This document shows, one piece after another, positions 47,793 through 58,953 of a stretch of DNA of 64,000 bases (positions are counted from its first letter, which is position 1; every line of letters starts with the position of its first letter). This DNA comes from Cutaneotrichosporon cavernicola. Taxonomy: Eukaryota; Basidiomycota; Tremellomycetes; Trichosporonales; Trichosporonaceae. The position numbers and the translations under genes were made by a program. Where the stretch lies: contig NC_083395.1 in the NCBI RefSeq assembly GCF_030864355.1, positions 2,170,001 through 2,234,000 on the forward strand, in the 5' to 3' direction. The notes beneath the pieces are model-generated. The model was given only the letters and a program-made list of their open reading frames with translations, was not told where the DNA came from and searched no databases.

Positions 47793-48639
47793 ATGTTGCC
47801 ACACAACTTGTCCGAGGAGGAGCTGCTCGTGACTCCGGCCACGTCGCGGCCGTCGAGTCCACGCATCGTAGGCGATGAGGCGCTAGGCTTGCCCCCGCTG
47901 GGCCAAGAACTCGATTTCGACTTCGATGGGCTACATATGGCGGGGAAACGCTCACAAGCTGCGCTGCGTTCTGAACTCGGGCCCGCGAGCCAGCCGACGC
48001 ACAGGAGCTCGCTCTACCCCACCCCACACCGAACATCCCGGCCCGCGCCGCAGATCACCCCTTCGCTTTACGGACCCCTCGTAGAACCCCCGATGGAGGG
48101 CCCTACAGTTGTGCTCCGGCCAACCGTCCAACTTCCCGTCCAGCTGCTGGATAGCTGGCCTGGACCACCCAACGAAATCTCGGTACGGTCCAGTACCAAC
48201 TTACTCAAGAGGGAGCTGGACGGGGCAAGAGGCCAGGGAGCTGGACGGCACAAATCGCACCATCTGCCCTGCTGGTTCCCAGCCCCACTGACACCGCCAC
48301 CAAGTGTAAAGGTGTGTTAGCTATCTCCGAACCAAGCTGAGACAGCACGTCTTCTTCCTCGCGGGTGTATTGACCAACAAACAGTGGGAGGTGTTCCAGC
48401 GCGAGGTAGCAGGCAGCGTCGCGCGCATGGTTGCGGCTGGGCCCGTTGCTGCGCAGGTAACAGTCACGCGGGCTCACGTTAATCGGCGCGTGCTCGGATA
48501 TGATACGGTTTGGACGGACATTTGCGTTCATGCCGACGCAAGAGTGGCATATCTGCGCATCGAGACGTGTTTGCTCGATGTGCTTCCGTTGTGTGGTATT
48601 GAGAACCCGCAGGACGGGCTCGTAAGAAGAGATGTGTAG
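47793..48639 (+). CDS. Unknown protein, disordered N terminus plus short conserved-looking C-terminal domain
   Basis: I do not recognise this protein. A 34-nt intron (48312-48345, GTGTGT donor, CTGAG branch, ACAG acceptor) joins two exons in phase and gives 270 residues from the ATG at 47793 (MLPHNLSEEELLVTPATSRP). The first ~170 residues are rich in Ser, Pro, Arg and Thr, with an acidic-hydrophobic patch (LGQELDFDFDGLHMAG). The second exon reads HVFFLAGVLTNKQWEVFQRE, then VNRRVLGYDTVWTDICVHAD and LRIETCLLDVLPLCGIENPQ, a compact alpha/beta-looking segment. Base composition resembles neighbouring genes. No targeting signal is obvious. It may be a lineage-specific gene. Confidence 0.6.
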
Positions 48640-48928
48640 AAATGCATGTGTATGTTGTAGACGGTCGATTGCCCCTTGTGATGGTCCCTTGGCGTGTTAG
48701 CGGCGCGAGCTCGCCATCAGACTCACGACTGATGGTGATGCGACATCTCGCACCGTCACGACATGTAATTTGTACAGGTCATCACTCGGGTGCCGAGTCT
48801 GCATCGCACCGGCTTTGCGACATCATCTGCCGAGACATAAGGTCTGCTCGCTCACCTCACGCTCTCTTCTCGAGGACCTCACGCTCTCTTCTCGCTGACC
48901 TCTACTCACAATATCAGCACCTCACACC

Positions 48929-49797
48929 ATGCCCCCAGCCCGCCGCAAGACGGCCATGGCTGCCGCCCGCGCTCGCAAGGCCACCCAGGCCGCCGTCGAA
49001 GTTGACAGCTTTGTCCTTCCGGTCCATGTCGTCCGTACGACCTTTACGATGCCAGGACGAGTGTGGGATGCCGACATTTTCCACCACGTCCAGCAGTACT
49101 GCTTCTCTCACCACCGTGAGTCGCAGTCATTCGGACAGTCCTAACGCCAGCCGGTGCTCACGTCGAAACCACTCACCTTTTCCCCCGAGGCGTCGAGTTT
49201 CACGTAACAGCGTGGCGCTCGGACGAGCTCATTCCCGCCGTGTGCGCCAACATTGCCAACGTGCTCGGCAGGCCAACCCGATATCGCGTGGGAGACATGT
49301 CGGCCATCCTCAAGCCCAAGGATGTGACCAACCACACACCCCTTCAAGTCAATGTCGTGCAACGCGTCACTGGATCCCCTGAACTCCATCGCAGCGTTTG
49401 CTTTTGCCACGAGTGCCGCTCTAGCTCCAGTAGCAGTAGCAGTGGAAACAAGAGCGCTTCAGATGGAGAGAAGGGCAATATGAACGCGGAGGACAAGGGC
49501 GAAAGTAGTGAGGTCTACTCGAGCCCCAACTTTGATCACCCACGTAAACGCAGCCGCAGCAGGCGCCGCAGTTACTTCCCGTTTGGTGATCGAGTCCCCC
49601 TCCAACTCGGCCAGATGCACTCAAGCACGCACAAGCCCTCCGCCCTTGCCCGTGCATCATCCTCCCTTTCTCTTACTCCTGCAGAGCTTCGCTCCCCTGC
49701 CTCAGCCACCACGCCTACTATTTCCGCACCGCCACCGTTTGTGTATCTCGCGCCCGGACGCCCGCGCGAGCCATCAACCCCCACCCCATCAACGTAA
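48929..49797 (+). CDS. Unknown protein with basic start and Ser/Pro-rich tail
   Basis: No family is recognised. One 35-nt intron (49116-49150: GTGAGT donor, CTAAC branch, GCCAG acceptor) gives 277 residues from the ATG at 48929. The N terminus is basic (MPPARRKTAMAAARARKATQ). A folded-looking core follows: VDSFVLPVHVVRTTFTMPGR, then GAHVETTHLFPRGVEFHVTA, then IPAVCANIANVLGRPTRYRV. The C-terminal half is low complexity, with a run of serines after CFCHEC, a basic patch (PRKRSRSRRRSYF) that could be a nuclear localisation signal, and a Ser/Pro tail. The paired cysteines in CFCHEC could bind metal, though no full zinc-finger pattern is present. It follows the 47793 gene on the same strand after about 290 bp. 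Confidence 0.6.
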
Positions 49798-50072
49798 GGG
49801 GGTGATCACAAACTTGCGACCTCGCCATCAGGACACCTTCCAAAGACCTGTGCGCTCGCTCCACTTCCCCCCTCGCCCAACCCTTTCCCACCACGCCAAG
49901 CATTCAGCAGCACAAAGGATTAGTAGATCATCATGTAATCAGTGCCTTGCCAGATCCCTTTGTCCTTGTCTCACTTGTTGCTTCTCTAGGATCCGTGCAC
50001 CTCTGTGCGATCCGATTTATCTGTGCGATCCGTGCCCTCCGTGCCCTCCGTGCACAATCAACTCTCGGCCGT

Positions 50073-50810
50073 TTAGATGTGGGCGCGCTCCATGAGGACA
50101 GGCGGCTGCTCCTCCTCGACCCACTCGCCCTTCTCGATGATCCACGTCGAGTAGCCCTTCTTGGTGAGGTCGAGCACCTCGACGCGCTCGGGCACAATGG
50201 CGACAATGACAAAGTTGAAGTGCGCGTAGTCGGTGTTGGGGGGGATGCGTGCGCCGCGAGGCGGCGCGTGGTCGTACTTCTTGGCCATGGGACCGAGCGA
50301 GTTGAACACGCGCTCGCGCTGGTCGGCCCAGTACGAGTACGAGCACTCATCAGCGGTGGGAGGAATGCGGAGGGTGCCGCGGGCGTGGAAGAACTCGTGC
50401 GCCTCGCCGATGACAGCGGCGCGACCGCGGATGCGGAACTGGTAGCCGGCAGCGGGAACGAACCAGGCGATCTCGACGATGGGATCGTGCTCGACGTCAA
50501 GAACCTTGCCGCTGCTGCGGTCGGTTGCGATCTCGAGGAAGCCCGAGGGCGAGACTGGCGTCAGCGCTGGTCTGTGACCATGGGCAAGCATATCTTTGGA
50601 GAACGAGTAACTTACAGGCCTGGAAGGTGACGTGGCGGACGCGGGCGTGGCCGCCAGCCGAGGTTGCGAGGGACATTTCTGACGTCAGCTATGAATTTCC
50701 TCGTGCAGCTCACCGCGGGCGAGAGGACCGGTCTTGAGGGCCTCGTCGACTTGGTCGCGCCAGGGGGCGCGGAGAGCAGCAGCGGGCGTGGTGACTTTGG
50801 AGCGGGCCAT
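50073..50810 (-). CDS. FMN-binding pyridoxamine 5'-phosphate oxidase-like protein
   Basis: The ATG at 50810 begins MARSKVTTPAAALRAPWRDQ. Two short introns (CCGCG|GTGAGC, GCCT|GTAAGT) lead to SLATSAGGHARVRHVTFQAF and SPSGFLEIATDRSSGKV. The core DPIVEIAWFVPAAGYQFRIR and GRAAVIGEAHEFFH is the split-barrel flavin-binding fold of the Alr4036/PNPO-like family. The end, NFVIVAIVPERVEVLDLTKK, then WIIEKGEWVEEEQPPV, is typical of that family. It is about 200 residues long. True PNPO makes pyridoxal phosphate, but members of this sub-family usually lack its full substrate-binding set, so the reaction is not assigned. Confidence 0.8.
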
Positions 50811-52609
50811 TGTAAGTGTGTATGTGGATGAGGAGATGAACAAAGTGCGAGTTAAGTAGTATCACGATTGTGAGGGACTGGGGACGAGAAGCCGCCAAGT
50901 GGTCTGAGCGACTCTGCTTTGTCTGTGCGAGTGACACGGGCATACGGAAGGGGTTGACGGGCACGCCGAGCGCCAGCTACAGTGCGCTCATGGGTAATGG
51001 CTCGCGTGTCAAGGTCGGTTTGGGAAGGCGACATGTCAACCGCAGTTCGACTGAGGACGTCGACTTGATACGGCGGGGGCCAGTCGTAGAGGAGTGTGGT
51101 GAGGTTTGCGGGCAAAAGTTTGCCTTGCTGTGATGATGGCGCACGGTTTCGCGGCGAAGGGGGGTGAGCGCACATTCAGCCCGATCGGTCGGTACAATGG
51201 GTCTAGTCGTTAGGCTATCAGCCATGCAGCCTGCCGTGCGAAACCCTGTAATCCGACGGAGCCAGCTGGCTCGTGCGGCAGGAAGTTTGTTGACGCCGAG
51301 CTTTCCGCAAGCGCCGAGAAGTCAGGGGCGTTCGAGGTGGCCCCACTCGAGCTCGACACTATCCCCTTTTGCCTATGAGGCCGAATCGCGCAGCAATTTG
51401 CAGACGCGGCTCTTTGGCATCATGCCAGATATACGCGTGGCTGCCCTTAGGAGGAAGGGCGTTTTCCCACGTGGGCTTGGACTTTGGACTTGGATGAAAC
51501 GAGTGGGAGAGGTGAGCCACGGGTGCAATGAGCACTGTAGACGGCTGTATATGGGTTAGTGACCATGTCAAGTCAGAAGCAAGAGGGCAGGAGGCACAAT
51601 AGTACGACGGGAGGTGCGAGGAAGGTTGCCGTAATGGAAGGAGATAAGGAGAACTGTGGATCAATTGATTCATTCCACGTCGGTGATTGGGGCGAATGGC
51701 TCGAGATTGCTGTTTAGGAGCGCGTGTTCACTACAGTGTGAGTTGAGTTGCGTGGGAGTCAGCGGGACGGTGGTACGGTGATTGCTTTGAATGTTTGATG
51801 CTTGGGTGCTTGTGTTGTTGCAAAAACTCGAGTCTGATGGGCTGGTGCGTCGTTGTCATCAAAATGCCGCAGCAGGCGTCACTTTGTTTGTGTGTTCTCT
51901 GTCCGAGCTGACCGGGTTCCTCGCGTTGCTCGCGTCCTGATGCCGATGTACCAACGGATCAACTTGGATCAATCGCCTCTTGACGTCCAATAGAGGAACC
52001 TTGCTATGTCATTGTCAGTAGACTGTCCAATCAGATACAGTGCATTACACACTTGTATCTATCATTCCAGGGGCTAAAGGACGCGCGTGGTGCATCCCGG
52101 ACGGAATCAAGCACGGTTCACCTCTAATTCTGGAAAAGCGACAGTCGGTAATTCAATCAGATGGCCAATCATAGTGACTTTGTTTCCAAGCAAGACCAAT
52201 GGTGTGCTTGCTATTTGCTATTTGGCTCCAGTCCAGCATTAGTTTTAGTTGTATTGCCACTTTTTTTCCAAGTGTAAATAACATGCCATGGAACCAAACC
52301 CGATCAGCCCTGTAATGCCTGTAACCCTTTGCCCTATTTACCCTGGTTAATCAGCATGCGAGATGCTAGATGTCATGTTTTTGGGTGACTGTCCCTTGTT
52401 TAGAGGACAACCTGTCGTACGTCACCTAACAAGCTATCAAGTTGTAGGCCGTACCCACGACTGCGTACTACGCCCGCCAGCCGCCAGCCGCCAGCCGCCC
52501 CATCTTGTCCTCCCCTCCAATCCTGTAAAACCTATCCTCATCCATCATCCATTTTATCTACCTACCTCCCCCGTGTTTTCTTCCTTACTCCTCCTCACTC
52601 TCATCTACC
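50811..52609. other. 1.8-kb intergenic region between divergent genes
   Basis: It contains promoters of the PNPO-like (-) and CCC1-like (+) genes. Open frames around 50850-51700 on both strands overlap one another and carry no recognisable content. An AT-richer stretch lies at 52200-52280. A short CCGCCAG repeat and a C/T-rich leader (52500-52600) precede the transporter ATG. Confidence 0.45.
52474..52500 (+). repeat. 7-bp tandem repeat CCGCCAG, 3.9 copies
   Basis: Three perfect CCGCCAG units followed by CCGCCC, about 110 bp upstream of the transporter start codon. Confidence 0.9.
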
Positions 52610-53864
52610 ATGGGCCACGACGACGAGCGTACTCCCCTTCTTTCCAAGCCCTCCGGCTGCTGCGGCGGCAAAGGCGGCGCCGCTTGCTGTGGTGGCAAGG
52701 GTCCGTCGAGCTCCCTCAGTCCGACCACCGGCGTCGGCGCCTCCGTCCCACTCAAACGCAACGGCAACACCACCAACAGCGAGCACGTGTGGACGATTGA
52801 GCGCCGTGGTTCCAGCTCGTCGCTCCGCTCGAACCGTCGCCGCCGCGTCGAGGATCTGCTCGAGGACGAGGAGCCGCTCCAGTCCAAGTGTGCCGCGTCG
52901 GGTGGCCAGTGCTGTGAGTCGAGTTCATCTGTGGAGGGACGGTGGAGTTGCGACAACAACGTGGTCTGCTCTGTCAGCAAACACCTAAGCATCCTAAAGT
53001 CGCGACCCATCACCTTCCTCCGCCTTCCTCCATTACTTACCTTTCGCTGACCAAGCAGGCAAGGAGCTCAAGGGCGAAGACGAGCGTCACCTGATCCCTC
53101 CCGAGTTTGTGCGCGACTGCATCATCGGCCTCGCGGATGGCCTTACCGTTCCATTCGCTCTTACCGCCGGCCTTTCGTCGCTGGGTAACTCAACCCTCGT
53201 CGTCACTGGTGGCTTCGCCGAGCTCTGCGCCGGCGCCATCTCTATGGGTCTTGGCGGCTTCCTCGCGTCCCAAGCCGAGCTCGACCACTTCCACTACCTC
53301 CGCAAGCAGACCCACGAGCGTGTCCAGCGCTCCTGTGACGGCGAGATGGAGCGCGAGGTTCACGCGATCCTCGGTCCGCTCGGTGTCAAGGAGACCCTCT
53401 CGCGCCTCGTCGCCGAGGAGCTCCTTGAGGTCGAGGACAGTGCGTGCGTTGCCATCGAGGGCGTCGACCGCCCTGATATTGAGAACGGAATCACCAAGGA
53501 GGAGAAGGTCGACCCCAACGTCGGCCTCACGGCGTTCCTCCTCAAGTTCGGCGAGGGCATGGAGGAGGTCCCTCGCTCGCGTCTTTGGAGCTCGGCTCTG
53601 ACTATCGGCCTCTCGTACTTCTTTGGTGGCCTCGTCCCTCTCCTTCCTTACATGTTCACCGAAACTGCCGAGAGCGGCCTCCTCTGGAGCGTGATCGTTA
53701 CCGGCATTGTTCTCTTCCTCTTCGGTGGCGCCAAGACCTACTTCACTGGCGCGACTGGCGGATACCGCGGCTACCTCTGGGGCGCAGTCAGCATGACCCT
53801 CGTCGGTGGCTTTGCAGCCGCCGCTGCGTTCGGCCTCGTCGAGGTCATGGGCATTACAGAATAG
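52610..53864 (+). CDS. CCC1: CCC1/VIT1-family vacuolar iron/manganese transporter
   Basis: Members of this family load Fe2+ or Mn2+ into the vacuole. The ATG at 52610 and one 145-nt intron (52914-53058) give 369 residues. The first ~110 residues are cytosolic-looking, with two CCGGKG motifs (KPSGCCGGKGGAACCGGKGP), a basic patch (SLRSNRRRRVEDL) and a CC pair at the exon junction. The transporter domain starts at PPEFVRDCIIGLADGLTVPF and ALTAGLSSLGNSTLVVTGGF (TM1), then GAISMGLGGFLASQAELDHF (TM2). The metal-binding helical loop (REVHAILGPLGVKETLSRLV; EVDPNVG-like KVDPNVGLTAFLLKFGEGME) leads to TM3-TM5 ending LVGGFAAAAAFGLVEVMGIT. The five-helix plan is complete. The Cys-rich N terminus is unusual. 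Confidence 0.92.
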
Positions 53865-54448
53865 AGACGCCCACACTCGTTATCCCCTCATTCACCGGAT
53901 CCTTTGTGTATGTGATACCCGTTTTGGGCACGGACCAGCCGTGACCCATTAACAGTTCCATAACTTTCGTAGTAGTGTATTTATTTGCGGCCTCATGTCA
54001 TGTATGCGACTTCAAGTTTCGCCTAGATGACTGAATAGATTGTGGCCGAATTGGGTTGTGCAGAGGACTCGTCGGCCGACTGCGAGATTAACCAGTGGGG
54101 CGTTGTTTAGCCGTCCAGTCCAGTCGTCTGGTTGCACCAGTTGCCAAAACGCGCCAAAACCCCAGCCTGGTCAACTCATAAAGCCACACCGGCTGGGATG
54201 CAACGTGCACCCTAGATCCCTAGACGACGAGAGAAACAAACTGTGGGAATTGTTGATCGATCGATAAGTGGGAGGATCGCCCAGTTAGTAGTTAGTCACT
54301 GGTCACAACCTTTCTGACTTACACGTCCACAGCCGATGCCAACGCCAGTGTCACAGTATACGTATATGCGTACGTCGTGTAGTACCCCACAATGCAATGG
54401 AAACTATGGTACAGATGGTCGAGTCAAAAGATGGCGGTCCCTTGACCA
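53865..54448. other. Convergent intergenic region, nothing recognised
   Basis: This holds the 3' flanks of the CCC1-like and CAP10-like genes, including a small palindrome TGATCGATCGATA near 54255. No gene or RNA was seen. Confidence 0.45.
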
Positions 54449-56584
54449 CTATGAATCAATGCCGGGCTTGACCAGGTCGGCCGCGAGGTCTGGCTTTCCC
54501 TTGTGCCATGGCTGGAGCTCAAAGTCCTACCTGTCAGTTCCAACCCTCCTTGCTGGTACACTCACCATCTTGCCGTTGTCACGGTCGTCTGAGACAAGAC
54601 GTGCCCACTCAAGATACAGACGGAACATGTATACTTCGAGGTCCTCTCTCCTCAACGCTACTCGTCAATGATTATGCGCAAGTGGGAACTCACTCCTCTC
54701 GACCCAACACTGTCCATTTCTCGCAATGCGGCGCGCCACCTCGTCGTGTGATCCCCGCCCTGAAAGGGAGCCGCGGAAGAAAGCAAGGACCGAGTACAAG
54801 TCCGAATAATCCATTTTGACGGGCACGTACGCGAACCATGCCGGGAGGATCAGCGAGTTCCACTCGGGAAACACAGTCGCCCTGATCTTGACGTTGAGGG
54901 CCCGCATGAGGCGCGGGAAGCGACTGCTCCACGCGTTGCCATCAATGTCGAGGAGGTACTTGTAATTGTTGCTTTCCTCCATGGGGTCCTTCGGAGCGAA
55001 ATCGATCTCGCTCTGCATCTCGGCGCATGTCCCGTCGCCCTCGTCACACTGCCATGGACCCTGCGCGAGCTTGGAGTTTGTATAGTACTCGCCGAGTGCC
55101 TTGAGGGAGTGCCGCTCGTATTTGGTCTGTCCAGTGGCGCCAACAGGCATAGTGACCTCATCCTCGCGGCCCGTGCGGTCGTTGGCGAGGAAGTGAAGTC
55201 GCTCGCGGTGGCTCTGGCGCCACTTGTGCCCGGCCTTCTTGTTGTGGAACATGCCAGTGGCGAGGCCACGCCAGTACATCTTGCCATTCTTCTTGTTCCA
55301 GGACCGTTCGTTGCCCACGCTCTCAATCTCCCCGTCCTTACCGACCGGAGTCACGAGGATGTCCTGGTTGAGCGACGTCTTGGACAACGAGAAGATGGGC
55401 AGCAACTTTGTGTGCGGCTTGGGACTAGACGTCTCGACATGCTCCTCGAGGAACATGCCGTGGTTCTCGAGCAGCGATGGGTGGTCGCAGGGGTTCATGG
55501 CCTTCAGGTGGTCCGACACAAACGTGTCCGTGGCGGCTGGTATCAGCTGCTGGTTTTAAACGCGCTGCTCACCTTCCTCCTTAACCTGCTTCCTCAGGGG
55601 CGAGTCGTTGGGACAAGCCAACTTCCAGTCAAACTTGAATGTATCGACATCGCCAGGATTGGTGACAACCTTGTGGTCAGACGCAGCTTTATTGAGCTTC
55701 TGCAAGACGTCGTGGTTGAGCATTACCATCGGCTGGTCGTGGATCGAGAAGGTTGCACGGAAGTTGGGCAGGAGATGGAGGAACTTCTCCATGAGGTTGA
55801 CCTGGGCGTCGGCACGCGGCCGTGTCGACCACCACCGGTCGCGCGCATAGTTGTCGTTCCACTGTACTTCGACCTTGCCGTTGGTTACGATGAGCGTGAA
55901 TGTCTCGACGACCTTTTCCAGGTCCGCGTTGCGTGTCTGCAGCTCCTTGATCTCGAGACCGTAATATGGCATAAGCGACTCCATGATACTGTCGTTAGCC
56001 AGGTTCTACAGTCCAAAAGCCCAAACGCACATGTCAAACTCGTCGATCAGGAGAACTTCGCGTGTCGCCGCATAACTCCACCAGTCGTCGAAGCCCTTGG
56101 GGGGCGGCCGACCCCACTTTGTCACGTAGACCTTGTACGCGTCTTCGAGCGTCTTGCTCTGGCGATTCATGAGGTCTCCCCAGTGTCGTTCTCCCGCTAC
56201 GATCAGGCCAAGGATAGGATGTGCGCCCTGGGAACTAGCGTTGTTGACTTGGACGATGCCGGGCGAGACTTCGGTGAGCTTGATGCCTTCGGCGAGTGCG
56301 CGCTCTTGTGGTGACAGCGCCTCGACGACCGAGAGGAAGCGACATGTCCCGTCTGACCCGTACTCGTCCGGCATTTTGGGAAGGCCACCGTTGATGAGGG
56401 GGGGAATCCACTTGGAGGACGACCACATGGGCGCGTCGGGCTCAAGGTGCAAGTGGCCGGGCGCCAGGATGGGTGGGAGTGCCGAGGGGGCAAATATGTG
56501 CAGCATGAGGAAGATGGCGGCGATCACACCCCCGATCATGAGCAACCGGCGCGGCTGGGGTAGCCGCTTAAGTGGTAAGCCCAT
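54449..56584 (-). CDS. CAP10-like glycosyltransferase (type II membrane protein)
   Basis: This belongs to the CAP10/LpxO-like glycosyltransferase family that includes capsule-associated proteins of Cryptococcus. The ATG at 56584 begins [20 protein letters not shown] and a single N-terminal anchor ([20 protein letters not shown]), as for Golgi type II enzymes. The luminal part includes [20 protein letters not shown], then [15 protein letters not shown] [20 protein letters not shown]. The family core is [20 protein letters not shown], then [20 protein letters not shown] and [15 protein letters not shown]. The final exons read [20 protein letters not shown] and [20 protein letters not shown] before the TAG at 54449. 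At least four introns are present. A role in capsule, glycolipid or cell-wall glycan xylosylation or mannosylation is inferred from the family; the sugar donor is unknown. Confidence 0.87.
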
Positions 56585-58349
56585 GACGCAGAGAGTGAAT
56601 GTAACGAGGAATGGTCAGGCGATGAGGCGAGAGAGGAAGATGGATGGATGACAGAGGTTGGGGGGGGCAGTTGGATGACCGGGGTTGGGATCAAGGTGGA
56701 GGCGGCACGTTGAGTTGTTGAGAGTGTGAATGTGGTTGTAGAAGTGAATTGGTTTGAGTGCCGTTGAGAGTCTAGTTTGAAAACAGTTGAAAGCAACTAG
56801 TTGGGATCTAAATGGGAATGATAAACTTGAGTACTGAGTTTGTTCCAGTCGAAGTGTGAGGTGAAGGTGAAGAGAAGAAGGTTTCGGTCGATATGGTCGA
56901 TTACTGAATTGGGACTGATCCGTTCTTACACGTTTGAGAGCAAGCTCCAGGGTGGAGGTTTTTGACTGTCACAACTTGGCAACCGACCAATGCATCCGAA
57001 AGGTAAGCGTGCCTTGCAGATCAAGCCTAGGATCCTGGGTGTTGGGAGCTGGGAGGTGCAAGGACCAAGCGTTAAGCGTTCAATCCAACAACAGATTGAT
57101 TCAAAGAAAAAAGCAAGAGGCATGGATGGATGAGGCGAGATGGGGATTGTTAAAGTGGTCAAGTATTTACATGTTCACTCGCATCTCGCTGTTATCATCC
57201 CCCCGCGTTTCTCGAAAAGTCGCAGTTTTCAAATGTGCTCGCAAAGTTGACCTTTCTTGTATGTATGCTTGCATAGTATAGTGCCCACTCATCCCAACGA
57301 TCCAAACATTGGTAAGACACAGTAGACAAGCTGCTGTTGCCAGGCTTTGGGTGGTGGTTGATGGGTCAAACAAACGCGCACAAGACTCTTGGCCATTTCA
57401 TGGACCATTCCTTCAGGGCAATAGCATCGTTACGTGGTACCAAATACCGCGCACGGCCATCACTTTAGACCTTTAGATCCCTTCCACATGCCCTCATCCC
57501 ATCATCAACCCTCAGCCCTAACCGCCTGGCCGCCTGGCCGCCTGGCCGCCTGAGCCTCATGCTCGCTCGCTACCGACAACCGCCGATGCATTGACAAACT
57601 CGCATCCCTCTAGCTGCCAGGTCGCCAGTCACAGGCACCCTCCCGCTTCACCCTATCATGTTGCAAATTCCAACTAGAAACATCAACTGGTAACACTCCT
57701 TTTGAGCTGTGCATGGGCGTCATATGTTTGTTTTTTTTTCTTTATATTCAAGATCACACCCAAGCCATCTAGGTCACGCGCTCGGGCCATTCGTCAAGAC
57801 TGACGCAAGAATGCCGAGGATGCATGGAGACAATATCGATAAGCTCGCTCAGCTGCTCTACCGCCGCCGTTAACCCAAGATTAGGTTATCAGTTTAGGTT
57901 TGGGCACGTCAATGTCGACGACAAAAGACGCGGGTTACCAAGGAGCCGTGTCGGGGTGTTGGCGTGGCGACGCCGTAGGCTTCTGGGGCCCTGACAACTG
58001 ATAGCTACCAGCTAGCTTCACGTCCAAGCAATGTGTTCATAAGACATGGATCCGTGGACATGACCCAGCGTATTCTGAAAGATGCGGATGGCTAGATGGC
58101 AGACAGTACTTTGGGTCTCAGGTGCCGAGGTGCCGAGGCTACCACCATGCTTCGAACGCTGGCATCCACAGCTCACGACACACGTGACACGCCACGTGGG
58201 AATCAGGCCTGGAAACCCTCGCGCACCTTCTATCATAGGCGCACAGATGTTGGGTTCGAACTCAAACCTCGAATTGCCGATTCAATATCCAGTACCAACT
58301 AACACATCTCGAGCAGCTTGCTCATCACATCACATCAACCAACACCACC
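56585..58349. other. 1.8-kb intergenic region between divergent genes
   Basis: It separates the CAP10-like gene (-) from RPB9 (+). A GGCAGTTGG-containing leader and G/T-rich stretch lie near 56650-56900, a short 8-bp tandem repeat at 57523-57552 and a T10-rich patch at 57730. No conserved open frame or tRNA was found. The RPB9 promoter occupies the last few hundred bases. Confidence 0.45.
57523..57552 (+). repeat. 8-bp tandem repeat CGCCTGGC, 3.75 copies
   Basis: Three perfect copies of CGCCTGGC followed by a partial copy CGCCTG. Confidence 0.9.
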
Positions 58350-58953
58350 ATGCCGTCATTAAAGTTCTGCGGAGAGTGTAACAACCTCCTGTACCCGCGT
58401 GTGGGTAGCTGCGATGTGTCTGCAGTAAAAGCTAACAACAGAGCGACAACCTGAACAAAGTGCTGCTGTACCAGTGCCGTAATTGCCAGTATGCGGAGAA
58501 CGCAACGTCGGAGCCTGGATGGGCGCCGTGCGTGTACAAGAATGACCTGTTGACTATTGCACTGTGAGTCCGAGTGAACTGAGGATGTGCTGGGAGCGGG
58601 GAGAAAGGGGGAGAGGATGGGAAGGGGTGGGGTTGGTGGCGAGTCGCAGCTAACCACTCCTTGTCGCCAATCCTGCAAAGCCCGTACTGCAGGGGCTATC
58701 GCGCACGCTTTCAGCTTCCTCATCCTCTGACCTGGCTGACTCCAGTGAACAGGCAGGCCAGACACAGGACCTCGAGACCGACCCGACGCTGCAGCGTTCG
58801 CAGATCGAGTGTCCCAAGTGTCACAAGAATGGCGCCGTCTTCTACCAGGATCAGGCGAAGCGGCTCACGACCAACATGACCCTCTTCTACTACTGTATCC
58901 ACTGCAAGAAGCCGTTCCGTGACGAGAAGGCTGTGGCCAAGTCTTCGTATTAG
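58350..58953 (+). CDS. RPB9: RNA polymerase II subunit RPB9
   Basis: RPB9 is a small zinc-ribbon subunit of Pol II involved in start-site choice and fidelity. Introns 58401-58441 (GTGGGT donor, CTAAC branch) and 58564-58745 give 126 residues, close to the usual 120-125. The N-terminal ribbon has MPSLKFCGECNNLLYPR and LYQCRNCQYAEN (two CxxC pairs). The C-terminal ribbon has IECPKCHKNGAVFYQDQAKR and FYYCIHCKKPFRDEK (two CxxC pairs). Both zinc sites are complete. The second intron is unusually long for this window at 182 nt. The gene converges on the helicase gene across a polypyrimidine tract. Confidence 0.95.

Noticed and set aside
55109..56314. 401-codon open frame antisense to the CAP10-like gene
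   Set aside because: Antisense shadow; the minus strand has the conserved glycosyltransferase exons.
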